A stretch of DNA of 64,000 nt from Streptococcus sp. DTU_2020_1001019_1_SI_AUS_MUR_006. Its GTDB lineage: Bacteria; Bacillota; Bacilli; Lactobacillales; Streptococcaceae. Location: assembly GCF_032340315.1 (NCBI RefSeq), contig NZ_CP135436.1, positions 558,001 through 622,000 of the forward strand. Reading direction: 5' to 3'. Under the pieces are notes generated by a model. That model did no database searches. It had not been told where the DNA came from and saw only the letters and a program-made list of their open reading frames with translations. Of this stretch, positions 7,657 to 15,851 are shown one piece after another; the first letter of the stretch is position 1; every line of letters begins with the position of its first letter. The translations under genes and the position numbers were made by a program.

Positions 7657-10317
7657 ATGAAAACTACAAAAGAAAGACTAGCAGCAGCTATTCAAACTCC
7701 ATTAAAAGATAGTCTAGCTTTTTACCATACAAGTCTAAAAGGCTTAGACCAAGAACAAGTCGAAGAAAACCGTGACCTATATGGTGAAAACACCATCACA
7801 AAAGGTCAAGAGGATTCCATCTTTAAAAAGATTTACGAGTCCATCATCAATCCTTTCACAATCATTTTGCTTGTGATTGCCTTTATCTCTCTCGTTACAA
7901 ATGTCTGGCTTGCCAAACCTGGTCAAGAAGATCCAACGACCTCTATTATTATCGTTGTCTTGGTTTTGATTTCAGGAGGTATCCGTTTTGTCCAAGAATT
8001 GCGGAGCGACAAGGCAACAACCAATCTTTCAAAAATGATTGTCAACACTGCAACTGTTATTCGTGATGGTCTTGAACAAGAGTTACCCATCGATGAGTTG
8101 GTTGTAGGAGATCTCGTGAAATTGAGTGCGGGAGATATGATTCCTGCAGATGTTATCTTGTTTGAATCCCGCGACTTTTTCGTTCAACAGTCAGGTTTGA
8201 CTGGAGAAAGCGATGCAGTTGAAAAACTTGCTTTAAATAAAGCCACCAATCAAAATGTAGATAGCCTCTTAGAAGCAGAATCTTTGGCCTTCATGGGGAC
8301 AAATGTTATCTCAGGAAGTGCTACAGCTATGGTTTTGGCTGTTGGTGATGACACCATGATGGGAGCCATCGAGCAGACTCTCAACACCTACGATGAATCA
8401 ACTTCTTTTGAACGTGAAATGAACAGCATTTCCTGGCTCTTGATCCGTTTGATGCTTGTCATGGTTCCAATCGTGTTTTTCGCAAATGGATTGACCGATG
8501 GAGACTGGCTAGAAGCTGGAGTTTTTGCCTTGAGCGTGGGTGTCGGACTGACACCAGAAATGCTTCCGATGATTATTACAGCCAGCTTAGCAAAAGGTTC
8601 CATTATCATGGCCAAGGAAAAGGTAGTCATCAAAAAACTCAATGCTATCCAAGACTTAGGAGCAATCGATATCTTATGTACGGATAAAACTGGAACTCTA
8701 ACGCAAGATGAGATTGTCTTAGAATATCCCTTGGATATCCATGGTGATTTGGATATGGCAGTCTTAAGAAGAGCTTATCTAAATTCACATTTCCAAACAG
8801 GTTTGAAAAACTTGATGGACCGTGCCATTATCAGTAGAACTGAAAAAGAAGCCAAAGAACACGCTATCCTACAAAATCTAGATACCAGTTTTCAAAAAAT
8901 TGACGAACTTCCTTTTGACTTTGAGCGTAGACGCATGAGTGTTATCGTCAAAGATGACAGCAATGTTGTTAGTATGGTGACCAAAGGCGCTTTAGAAGAA
9001 ATGTTGACCATTTCGACACATGTGGAATATCGTGGAGAAATAATCCCTATTACGGAAGGTATTCGCCAAGAAGTACTGGCAGAAGTTGGTCAATTAAACC
9101 GTCAAGGCTTGCGTGTCTTAGGTGTTGGCTACAAATCAGGTCTACGTGAAGACTATGCCTATGCTGTGGATGATGAAAGTGATATGATCCTTACGGGTTA
9201 CCTTGCCTTCTTGGATCCACCAAAACCATCTGCAGCACCCGCTATCCAAGCTTTGCTTGAGCATGGTGTCAGAACAAAGATTTTAACTGGGGATAATGAA
9301 AAAGTAACCCAAGCCATCTGTGAAAAGGTTGGTTTGGATGTTGAGCAGATGCTTTTGGGAGCTGATATCGACCAAATGACAGACCAAGAATTGGCAGAAG
9401 CGGTTGAAAAAGTAACAGTCTTTGCTAAATTGTCACCTGACCAAAAAGCCCGCATCATTCTACAGTTAAAGAAAAATGGTCACGGTGTTGGTTATATGGG
9501 GGACGGTATTAATGACGCTCCATCCATGAAGGTGGCAGATGTCGGTATTTCTGTAGATACAGCAGTCGATATCGCCAAGGAAACAGCGGGTGTTATCTTG
9601 CTAGACAAGGATCTCATGGTTCTTGAAACTGGTATTGTTGAGGGCCGTAAGGTCTACGCCAACATGACCAAGTACATCAAGATGACCGTTAGTTCGAACT
9701 TTGGAAATATCTTCTCACTACTGGTTGCGAGTATCTTCTTGCCATTTTTACCAATGGCTCCTGTTCATCTTATTGTCCTAAACCTAGTCTACGATTTATC
9801 TTGTGTGGCATTGCCATTTGATAATGTGGATCAAGACTTCCTCAAACAACCCCATACATGGGAAGCAAAATCCATTACGCGATTTATGGTTTGGATGGGT
9901 CCAATCTCATCTATCTTTGATATTTTGACCTTTATCTTCCTCTACTTTATCATTGTTCCTTTGGTGACTGGCCATCATTATGTTCATGGGTCAGAATCTG
10001 CCCTTCAGTTTATTATCTTGTTCCAAACAGGATGGTTCATCGAATCTATGTGGTCTCAAACCATGGTCATCCATATGCTTCGTACAGCAAAAGTTCCTTT
10101 TGTACAAAGCAGACCAGCTTGGCTTGTGATTTTGACAACTTTGGTTGCAGCCTTTTTCGTAACCAGTCTACCTTATGGACCACTGGTAAATATCCTTCGT
10201 CTAGCACCCTTAGGACTTCCTTACTTCTTGTTCTTAATCTGTATTATTTTCTTGTATATGTTTAGCGTCACAGTTATTAAGAAATTTTACATTAAGAAAT
10301 ATAAAGAATGGTTATAG
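7657..10317 (+). CDS. mgtA: MgtA-type magnesium-transporting P-type ATPase
   Basis: An 886-residue P-type ATPase: actuator motif LTGES (near 190), phosphorylated Asp343 in CTDKTGTLT, nucleotide-binding VTKGALE, TGDN, and the hinge GDGINDAPSM, with about ten membrane helices (pairs near 55-110, 260-305, and six at the C-terminus). Asn and Asp of the ion path are seen in NLVYDLSC. P3-type MgtA pumps drive Mg2+ into the cytoplasm using ATP. The upstream M-box strongly supports Mg2+ as substrate and expression under Mg2+ shortage. It appears monocistronic. Confidence 0.92.
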   Translation: MKTTKERLAAAIQTPLKDSLAFYHTSLKGLDQEQVEENRDLYGENTITKGQEDSIFKKIYESIINPFTIILLVIAFISLVTNVWLAKPGQEDPTTSIIIVVLVLISGGIRFVQELRSDKATTNLSKMIVNTATVIRDGLEQELPIDELVVGDLVKLSAGDMIPADVILFESRDFFVQQSGLTGESDAVEKLALNKATNQNVDSLLEAESLAFMGTNVISGSATAMVLAVGDDTMMGAIEQTLNTYDESTSFEREMNSISWLLIRLMLVMVPIVFFANGLTDGDWLEAGVFALSVGVGLTPEMLPMIITASLAKGSIIMAKEKVVIKKLNAIQDLGAIDILCTDKTGTLTQDEIVLEYPLDIHGDLDMAVLRRAYLNSHFQTGLKNLMDRAIISRTEKEAKEHAILQNLDTSFQKIDELPFDFERRRMSVIVKDDSNVVSMVTKGALEEMLTISTHVEYRGEIIPITEGIRQEVLAEVGQLNRQGLRVLGVGYKSGLREDYAYAVDDESDMILTGYLAFLDPPKPSAAPAIQALLEHGVRTKILTGDNEKVTQAICEKVGLDVEQMLLGADIDQMTDQELAEAVEKVTVFAKLSPDQKARIILQLKKNGHGVGYMGDGINDAPSMKVADVGISVDTAVDIAKETAGVILLDKDLMVLETGIVEGRKVYANMTKYIKMTVSSNFGNIFSLLVASIFLPFLPMAPVHLIVLNLVYDLSCVALPFDNVDQDFLKQPHTWEAKSITRFMVWMGPISSIFDILTFIFLYFIIVPLVTGHHYVHGSESALQFIILFQTGWFIESMWSQTMVIHMLRTAKVPFVQSRPAWLVILTTLVAAFFVTSLPYGPLVNILRLAPLGLPYFLFLICIIFLYMFSVTVIKKFYIKKYKEWL

Positions 10318-10402
10318 TTCGTGTTTTGTCAAGAAAAAAGTTCAAAAATTGCCAAAAAAGTTAAAATTTTTTAAAAATAGGTCGCAAGTCCGATGTTTTT
10401 TA

Positions 10403-10411
10403 TGGTATAAT
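10403..10411 (+). promoter_or_regulatory. Extended -10 promoter of spx
   Basis: TGG followed by TATAAT (10406-10411) gives a transcript with about a 35-nt leader before the spx ATG; no clear -35. Confidence 0.65.
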
Positions 10412-10452
10412 AGTTTAAACTGATAGTAACATGTAGCGAAAGGGGTAGGTAC

Positions 10453-10851
10453 ATGATCAAAATTTATACAGTCTCAAGTTGTACTAGCTGTAAAAAAGCG
10501 AAGACCTGGCTCAATGCCCACCAGTTAAGTTATAAAGAACAAAACCTCGGTAAGGAAGGAATCACGAGAGAAGAACTGCTTGATATTTTGACAAAAACAG
10601 ACAATGGAATTGCAAGTATCGTATCATCGAAAAATCGTTATGCAAAGGCCCTTGGTGTTGATATCGAAGATTTGAGTGTCAATGAAGTGCTCAACCTAAT
10701 CATGGAAACACCACGTATCTTGAAAAGTCCGATTCTTGTAGATGAGAAACGCCTACAAGTCGGCTATAAAGAAGACGATATCCGTGCCTTTTTGCCACGC
10801 TCTGTCCGTAATGTGGAAAATGCAGAAGCGCGTTTACGTGCGGCTCTATAA
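10453..10851 (+). CDS. spxA: Spx-family transcriptional regulator
   Basis: A 132-residue ArsC-like protein with the redox CxxC switch CTSC at residues 10-13 and the conserved RPILKSPILVDEKR-type block read here as TPRILKSPILVDEKR. Spx proteins bind the alpha subunit C-terminal domain of RNA polymerase and redirect transcription during thiol and envelope stress; they are degraded by ClpXP. Streptococci carry two paralogues (SpxA1, SpxA2), and I cannot tell which this is. It is monocistronic with its own promoter and hairpin. Confidence 0.88.
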   Translation: MIKIYTVSSCTSCKKAKTWLNAHQLSYKEQNLGKEGITREELLDILTKTDNGIASIVSSKNRYAKALGVDIEDLSVNEVLNLIMETPRILKSPILVDEKRLQVGYKEDDIRAFLPRSVRNVENAEARLRAAL

Positions 10852-10858
10852 AACATCA

Positions 10859-10890
10859 AGGCTGGGAGTGACTCCTGGCCTTCTCTAATA
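10859..10890 (+). terminator. Hairpin after spx
   Basis: AGGCTGGGAG (10859-10868) pairs with CTCCTGGCCT (10872-10881), 10 bp with two wobble pairs and a 3-nt loop. The following tail is only moderately T-rich. Confidence 0.5.
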
Positions 10891-10917
10891 TTTAAATTGG
10901 ATAACATGTGAGGATTT

Positions 10918-11490
10918 ATGAAAAAGTTAGTCATTGGAACATTCGCAGCACTATTTTTGCTCGTTGGATGTGGTCAGAAAAAAGAAACAGCAGCTTCAAC
11001 TACTGAGAGTTCTCAAGAAGCTCTACAGTCTACTTTGCCTGTATTAGAAAATGCAAGCAAGAATACAGTTGTTACCAAGACCTTGGTTTTGCCAGCTGAT
11101 GAGAGTGGAGCACAGCAAACTCAAATCATTACCTACAAAGGCAATCAATTTTTAAGCTTGATCATTCAGCAGAAACGTCCTGTATCAGAAGACTTAAAAA
11201 ATTATATTTCTGAACGTGGATTAGATGAAGCTAAAAAAGCTCTTAAAGAAGCTGAGGATAAGGATGAGTCTGTGCAAGCAGCTCGAAAAATTTCAGGCTT
11301 TACCATCGAAACGACTCTTTTAAATGAGAAAGAAATGGAAACCAAGACTAGCTATGATTTCCAAACGATGGATATTAAAAAAGCCAGTGAAAACGAATAC
11401 TTGAAGAATGTTGGACTGGAAAATCTATTGAAAAACGAACCAGAGGACTATATTGCTAATCGTGTTGCAATTGGGGCAACAGTCCAGTAA
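10918..11490 (+). CDS. DUF1307-type (YehR-like) lipoprotein
   Basis: The 190-residue protein starts with a lipoprotein signal peptide ending in the lipobox LVGC (Cys near residue 19), then a Ser/Thr/Glu-rich linker. The folded part contains ITYKGNQFLSLIIQQ and a helical segment rich in Lys, Ala and Glu. It should be anchored on the outer face of the membrane. The pattern resembles DUF1307 lipoproteins, whose function is not established. It stands alone between spx and ireB. Confidence 0.75.
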   Translation: MKKLVIGTFAALFLLVGCGQKKETAASTTESSQEALQSTLPVLENASKNTVVTKTLVLPADESGAQQTQIITYKGNQFLSLIIQQKRPVSEDLKNYISERGLDEAKKALKEAEDKDESVQAARKISGFTIETTLLNEKEMETKTSYDFQTMDIKKASENEYLKNVGLENLLKNEPEDYIANRVAIGATVQ

Positions 11491-11527
11491 AAAGTCACAG
11501 AAAATCAGCAGAATCAGACTGTGTGAT

Positions 11528-11556
11528 TTGTAGAACGACCGCGAATGTGCTATAAT
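11528..11556 (+). promoter_or_regulatory. Promoter of the ireB-ruvX operon
   Basis: TTGTAG (11528-11533) and TATAAT (11551-11556) are 17 bp apart, about 30 nt before the ireB ATG. Confidence 0.7.
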
Positions 11557-11586
11557 AGTACTATTCTAAGGAAAGAGGGTGTTAGA

Positions 11587-11853
11587 ATGGGATTTACTGA
11601 AGAAACCGTACGTTTTAAATTGGACGATTCCAATAAAAAAGAAATCAGTGAAACATTGACAGATGTCTATGCTTCTTTGAATGAAAAGGGCTATAACCCT
11701 ATTAACCAGATCGTGGGCTATGTTCTCAGTGGAGACCCAGCTTACGTTCCTCGTTATAACAATGCACGAAATCAAATCCGTAAGTATGAGCGAGATGAAA
11801 TCGTTGAAGAACTGGTTCGCTACTACCTTAAAGGACAAGGAGTCGATCTATAA
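11587..11853 (+). CDS. ireB: IreB family (UPF0297) protein
   Basis: The 88-residue protein beginning [14 protein letters not shown] is a near-textbook UPF0297/IreB, including the conserved [11 protein letters not shown] and [12 protein letters not shown]. In Enterococcus, IreB is a substrate of the Ser/Thr kinase IreK and lowers cephalosporin resistance; Thr residues near the N-terminus are the phosphorylation sites there. I choose the ATG at 11587 (good SD AAAGAGGG) over the upstream in-frame ATG at 11545, which lies within the promoter. ruvX follows after 3 bp. Confidence 0.93.
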   Translation: MGFTEETVRFKLDDSNKKEISETLTDVYASLNEKGYNPINQIVGYVLSGDPAYVPRYNNARNQIRKYERDEIVEELVRYYLKGQGVDL

Positions 11854-11856
11854 TCT

Positions 11857-12276
11857 ATGAGAATTATGGGATTGGACGTTGGTTCAAAAACGGTAGGGGT
11901 AGCGATTAGTGATCCACTTGGGTTTACGGCTCAAGGGCTTGAAATCATCCAAATCAATGAAGAACAAGGTCAGTTTGGTTTTGAACGTCTCAAAGAATTG
12001 GTTGAAGCCTATAAAGTGGAGCAGTTTGTTGTCGGTTTGCCTAAAAACATGAACAACACAAGTGGCCCACGGGTGGAAGCTAGCCAGGCATATGGCGAGA
12101 AGTTGGTAGAGCTCTTTGGCTTACCGGTAGATTATCAAGATGAACGCTTGACTACGGTTGCCGCTGAGCGTATGTTGATTGAGCAAGCAGATATTAGTCG
12201 CAATAAGCGTAAAAAAGTTATTGATAAATTAGCAGCTCAATTGATTTTGCAAAATTATTTAGATAGAAAATTTTAA
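11857..12276 (+). CDS. ruvX: RuvX / YqgF-type Holliday junction resolvase-like nuclease
   Basis: A 139-residue RNase H-fold protein with the conserved [16 protein letters not shown] at the N-terminus, [10 protein letters not shown] in the middle and [11 protein letters not shown] near the C-terminus, supplying the acidic catalytic residues. YqgF/RuvX proteins act in pre-16S rRNA 5'-end processing and have been linked to DNA recombination. It sits between ireB and the DUF1292 gene, the usual Firmicute order. Confidence 0.92.
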   Translation: MRIMGLDVGSKTVGVAISDPLGFTAQGLEIIQINEEQGQFGFERLKELVEAYKVEQFVVGLPKNMNNTSGPRVEASQAYGEKLVELFGLPVDYQDERLTTVAAERMLIEQADISRNKRKKVIDKLAAQLILQNYLDRKF

Positions 12277-12291
12277 GACAGAGGAGAAACT

Positions 12292-12597
12292 ATGTCACAC
12301 GATCACAACCACGATCACGAAGAACGTGAACTTATTACACTTGTAGATGAGCAAGGAAACGAAACTTTATTTGAAATTCTTTTGACTATTGACGGAAAAG
12401 AAGAATTTGGTAAAAACTATGTCCTTCTTGTACCAGTTAACGCAGAAGAAGATGAAAACGGCGAAGTTGAAATCCAAGCTTACTCATTCATCGAAAACGA
12501 AGATGGAACAGAAGGCGAATTGCAACCAATCCCTGAAGATTCAGAAGATGAATGGAACATGATTGAAGAAGTCTTCAACAGCTTTATGGAGGAGTGA
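12292..12597 (+). CDS. DUF1292 family acidic protein
   Basis: A 101-residue, very acidic protein with a His/Asp-rich start ([13 protein letters not shown]) followed by [10 protein letters not shown] and YVLLVPV. It matches the DUF1292 (YrzB-like) family that follows ireB-ruvX in Firmicutes; function unknown. The His-rich N-terminus could bind metal but may be incidental. Its stop codon is inside the first hairpin of the downstream array. Confidence 0.88.
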   Translation: MSHDHNHDHEERELITLVDEQGNETLFEILLTIDGKEEFGKNYVLLVPVNAEEDENGEVEIQAYSFIENEDGTEGELQPIPEDSEDEWNMIEEVFNSFMEE

Positions 12598-12859
12598 TAC
12601 AGTCTGGTAGACTGTATCAGCCCAGTTCCTTGAAATAAGAGAGAACTGGTGAGACTGGGGGACGTTTTTAGCCCAACTCCTAGAAACTAGAAAGAGTTGG
12701 AACATCTGGGGGATGTTTTTAGCCCAGCTCCTTGAATTAAAAGAGAGCTGGTAAGTCTGGTAGACTGTATCAGCCCTGCTTCTAGAAAGAAGAAAAAGCA
12801 GGAACGTTTTTACCCCAACTTCTAGAAACTAGAGAGAGTTGGAACGTCCGGAGGATATT
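12596..12859 (+). repeat. Array of five degenerate hairpin units with compensatory changes
   Basis: Five related stem-loops begin at 12622, 12673, 12724, 12775 and 12815 (spacing 51, 51, 51, 40). Outer stems are CCAGTTC/GAACTGG, CCAACTC/GAGTTGG, CCAGCTC/GAGCTGG, CCTGCTT/AAGCAGG and CCAACTT/GAGTTGG: bases differ but pairing is kept. An inner short stem (CTAG-aaa-CTAG type) recurs. Linkers hold a second small hairpin with a TGGTA or TGGGG loop, such as GATACAGTC (12596-12604) / GACTGTATC (12610-12618) and AACATC (12701-12706) / GATGTT (12712-12717), usually followed by TTTTTAG. It does not resemble BOX or RUP elements. Confidence 0.8.
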
Positions 12860-12897
12860 TTTCTCCCATACTAGAATTAAATACTAGCTAATGAAGT

Positions 12898-12925
12898 AAA
12901 AAGCGAAGAGAATCTTCGCTTTTTT
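12898..12925 (+). terminator. Perfect intrinsic terminator immediately before folC
   Basis: AAAAAGCGAAGA (12898-12909) pairs with TCTTCGCTTTTT (12913-12924): 12 bp, 3-nt loop, T-run. Only 15 nt separate it from the folC ATG, and they hold the ribosome site AAGGAG, leaving no room for a separate promoter downstream. Confidence 0.85.
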
Positions 12926-12940
12926 GTTAAGGAGATAAGC

Positions 12941-14182
12941 ATGATTGAAGTAGAAAAATGGCTTCATAGTCGGATTGGATTGAATTTTAGATCAGGTTTG
13001 GGGCGTATGCAGAAGGCAGTGGATTTGTTGGGAAATCCTGAGCAAACCTATCCAATTATCCATGTGACAGGGACAAATGGCAAGGGGTCAACCATTGCCT
13101 TTATGAGGGAACTCTTTGTTTCTCATGGCAAGAAAGTTGGAACCTTTACTTCGCCCCACATTGTTAGCATCCATGATCGGATTTGTATCAATGGTCAACC
13201 GATATCGGCCCCAGACTTTATCCGTTTAGCAGATCAAGTTAAGACGATGGAGCAAAGACTTCTAGAAACTCATGACCAATTGTCTTTTTTTGAGTTGTTA
13301 ACCGTGATTGCTTTGCTTCATTTTAAAGAACAAGAGGTGGACCTAGTTCTATTGGAAGTTGGAATTGGTGGCTTGCTTGACACGACCAATGTGGTGACTG
13401 GAGAGATCGCAGTTATTACATCAATCGGCCTAGATCATCAGGAGACCTTGGGCAATAGTCTGGAAGAAATCGCAGAACAGAAGGCAGGGATTTTTAAGCC
13501 AGGAAAGGTATCAGTGATTGCAAACTTAGCTCCTGAAGCCCAGCTCGTTTGTCAAAAGATAGCAGAAGATTTAGATGTCACTCTCTATCAAGCTGACCGA
13601 GATTTTTCTTTCAAATCAGGACATTTTTCTTCTTCTTCTCTAGCGGATTTGACCCGACTAAAACTGGGTTTGGAAGGAGCTTATCAAGAGGAGAATGCTG
13701 CTTTAGCTTTGCAGGCATTTCTGTTGTTTATGGCAGCGAGAGGTGAAAAGATCAATGAGGAAGTTGTCCGGTGTGCTTTGAAAACAACCAGATGGGCTGG
13801 GCGTCTAGAAGCTGTTACGGAGCACATTTATCTAGATGGTGCCCATAATCTACCGGCATTAGAACGATTGGTTGAATTTATCCAGGAAAAAATTCAGCAA
13901 GGTTATCATCCCCAAATCCTTTTTGGAGCTTTAAAGCGTAAAGATTACAGTGGCATGCTTGCTTATCTGACAGATCATTTACCTGATACAGCTCTCTATG
14001 TGACGAGTTTTGACTATCAGGGATCTTTGGAGGAGCAGGATTTGAGCGGCTATCATAGAGTTGCTTCCTATCGAGACTTTATAGATGATTTTGAAAAGTC
14101 TGCAGGGGAGAAAGACATACTGTTTGTTACAGGTTCCCTCTATTTTATATCTGAAGTTCGTGCCTACCTTATAAAAACATAG
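12941..14182 (+). CDS. folC: Bifunctional folylpolyglutamate/dihydrofolate synthase
   Basis: A 413-residue Mur ligase-fold enzyme with the P-loop VTGTNGKGST (about residues 42-51), TSPHIVS, the Mg2+-site EVGIGG-LLDTTNVV block and the C-terminal domain DGAHNLPAL. FolC adds glutamates to folates, retaining them in the cell, and in many Firmicutes also makes dihydrofolate from dihydropteroate. No other folate gene is adjacent. The terminator ending 15 nt before its start implies that transcription enters by read-through. Confidence 0.93.
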   Translation: MIEVEKWLHSRIGLNFRSGLGRMQKAVDLLGNPEQTYPIIHVTGTNGKGSTIAFMRELFVSHGKKVGTFTSPHIVSIHDRICINGQPISAPDFIRLADQVKTMEQRLLETHDQLSFFELLTVIALLHFKEQEVDLVLLEVGIGGLLDTTNVVTGEIAVITSIGLDHQETLGNSLEEIAEQKAGIFKPGKVSVIANLAPEAQLVCQKIAEDLDVTLYQADRDFSFKSGHFSSSSLADLTRLKLGLEGAYQEENAALALQAFLLFMAARGEKINEEVVRCALKTTRWAGRLEAVTEHIYLDGAHNLPALERLVEFIQEKIQQGYHPQILFGALKRKDYSGMLAYLTDHLPDTALYVTSFDYQGSLEEQDLSGYHRVASYRDFIDDFEKSAGEKDILFVTGSLYFISEVRAYLIKT

Positions 14183-14254
14183 TTGCTTGATAGACCTTGT
14201 TTCCTTTATTTGATATAGTATAAGTAGAATAGTTCTGCAGTTTTTCTGCCTTTA

Positions 14255-14273
14255 TCTCCTGAAAGAAAGGAGA
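14255..14273 (+). promoter_or_regulatory. Hairpin covering the ribosome site of the next lipoprotein
   Basis: TCTCCT (14255-14260) pairs with AGGAGA (14268-14273). The 3' arm is the Shine-Dalgarno of the lipoprotein gene at 14278, so the folded form should limit its translation. Confidence 0.45.
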
Positions 14274-14277
14274 CATT

Positions 14278-14715
14278 ATGTCACTAAAAATATTTACACT
14301 TTCTCTTGCTACTGTAGCAAGTCTTAGTCTTTTAGTTGCTTGCTCGTCAACAACTAAGTCGACACCTTCATCCCAAGCAAGCACTAGCTCTGAAGCGAGC
14401 ACTAGTCAAGTATCAGAAACCAGTGCTTCTAGTTCTACTACTAGTGCAAAGACTGACACAACTACTAATATAGATGGGACCTACAAGGGGCAAGACGAGG
14501 GTGATAGCATTACTCTTATAGTCACTGGAAATACCGGAACGTGGACAGAAGTTGAAGCGGACGGAGATCAAGAGGTTAAGAAGGTGACCTTCGAACCAGA
14601 AAATCAGAGAGTCTTTATTGGAGACGATATCAAGATTTATGTGGCAGAAGAGAACCAGATTATTATCGATGACATGGACCGCGATGTTTCTGATCGTATC
14701 GTTTTAAAGAAATAG
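14278..14715 (+). CDS. Small surface lipoprotein with Ser/Thr-rich linker
   Basis: A 145-residue protein with a signal peptide and lipobox LLVAC (Cys near residue 22), a low-complexity Ser/Thr/Ala linker to about residue 62, then a compact beta-rich domain (DGTYKGQDEGDSITLIV and following). The mature protein would be lipid-anchored outside the membrane with its domain held away by the linker. I do not recognise the domain family. It lies downstream of folC, the position of a small lipoprotein gene in pneumococci. Confidence 0.75.
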   Translation: MSLKIFTLSLATVASLSLLVACSSTTKSTPSSQASTSSEASTSQVSETSASSSTTSAKTDTTTNIDGTYKGQDEGDSITLIVTGNTGTWTEVEADGDQEVKKVTFEPENQRVFIGDDIKIYVAEENQIIIDDMDRDVSDRIVLKK

Positions 14716-14728
14716 ACATCATTTGTTG

Positions 14729-14767
14729 GGATTTGGATCTGGCTAAAACAGGTGCAAATCCTTTTTC
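14729..14767 (+). terminator. Terminator after the lipoprotein gene
   Basis: GGATTTG (14729-14735) pairs with CAAATCC (14755-14761), followed by TTTTT; the loop is long (19 nt). Confidence 0.6.
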
Positions 14768-14843
14768 GTTGACTTTGAGCTCAAAAAAATTCCATACTTT
14801 TAAGATAGCTAATGTCTACCACAAAAGTATAGAATGAGTGAAA

Positions 14844-15656
14844 TTAAAGAAATCGTTCTTGTAAAAACTGAGCGACGCCATCTTCTTCGTTGGTTAATGG
14901 TAATTGTTCGTCTGCGAAAGGTAACAGAGCAGGATTTGCGTTTTTCATGGCATAGCCTTTACCTGCAAAAGAAAGCATCTCTTGGTCATTATGTTCGTCA
15001 CCAAAGGCAATTAAATTCTGTTTGTCTATATTCATGACATTGAGAAGATATTCAAGGGCAAAGGCCTTGTGAACTCCTTTGGGAGTGCATTCGAGAATGT
15101 TCAAAGGGCCACCCCAAGTGTTAATATTGAGTTGGTGCTTGTAGAAGCTGTTCATCTCTTCTGCTAGTGCATATTTATCGTCTGCCCTAGTTTGTAATAG
15201 AATACAGTTAGGCCCCTTGGTTACTAAATCAGACTGGAATTGATTTTCAGGGCGAAAGTTTTCAACACCAAATAATTTAGGGTCGGCAATTTCTTTGTTC
15301 GGGGCTGTAATGTAAAACTTTTTACGGTATTCGCCTGCGATAAAGTCTGCCTCAATATCCTCTTTTCGTTTCACTATATCCAAGAGGTATTTTTTGTCCA
15401 CAGTCAGACACTTTTCATGTTTCCAAGTCTTACCTGGCAGATGAGTAAGTGAACCGTTGAAGTTGATCATAGGGGTTTCAAGTTCAAGTTGATCATAAAA
15501 ATCTTTGGCCATACGGTAAGGGCGACCAGTTGCGATAACGATTTGGTGGCCTTTTTTTGAGATTTTCTTAATCGTTTCAATAGTAAAATCAGAAAGTTTG
15601 CTTTCAGAGTTGAGCAAGGTTCCGTCCAAATCGACGGCAATCATTTTTTTAGTCAT
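14844..15656 (-). CDS. Cof-type HAD-superfamily phosphatase
   Basis: A 270-residue protein with HAD motif I at the start (MIAVDLDGTLLN), motif II (VIATGRP), and motifs III/IV near the C-terminus (KGVHKAFAL, then AFGDEHNDQEML). The cap is of the Cof/C2B type. These cytoplasmic enzymes hydrolyse sugar phosphates, FMN or related metabolites; the substrate cannot be read here. It is convergent with the lipoprotein gene and divergent from the purine permease. A minus-strand TATAAT lies at 15701-15696. Confidence 0.85.
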   Translation of the reverse strand: MTKKMIAVDLDGTLLNSESKLSDFTIETIKKISKKGHQIVIATGRPYRMAKDFYDQLELETPMINFNGSLTHLPGKTWKHEKCLTVDKKYLLDIVKRKEDIEADFIAGEYRKKFYITAPNKEIADPKLFGVENFRPENQFQSDLVTKGPNCILLQTRADDKYALAEEMNSFYKHQLNINTWGGPLNILECTPKGVHKAFALEYLLNVMNIDKQNLIAFGDEHNDQEMLSFAGKGYAMKNANPALLPFADEQLPLTNEEDGVAQFLQERFL

Positions 15657-15785
15657 AAAATCCTCCCGAATCTAGTTTCAGATAAGATGTTTTCTATTAT
15701 ATCAGAAAGTGACTAGAAAAGCTGATAATAAGCGAAAATAGAGAGAATAATATCTCATAAGAATTTTTAAAATTAGAAAAACATC

Positions 15786-15814
15786 TTGAAAATATGAATG
15801 ATTAGTGATATAAT
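15786..15814 (+). promoter_or_regulatory. Promoter of the purine permease gene
   Basis: TTGAAA (15786-15791) and TATAAT (15809-15814) with 17-bp spacing; the leader is only about 30 nt, too short for a purine riboswitch. Confidence 0.75.
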
Positions 15815-15851
15815 AGCAGTATTGTTCGTAAAATGATAAAGGAGATTAAAA

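Noticed and set aside
12596..12859. Regular 51-bp spacing as a CRISPR array
   Set aside because: The repeated parts are degenerate self-pairing hairpins, not identical direct repeats with unique spacers, and no cas gene is nearby.
14169..14402. Minus-strand frame over the start of the 14278 lipoprotein
   Set aside because: It overlaps a lipoprotein gene with clear ribosome site, signal peptide and lipobox on the plus strand.
15818..15834. PurR box (reverse of an AWWWCCGAACWWT-type site) before the purine permease
   Set aside because: Only the CGAAC core is present; an essential C and the flanks do not match, and the position is downstream of the start.
15815..15851. Purine riboswitch in the permease leader
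   Set aside because: The leader is about 30 nt, too short for the aptamer.
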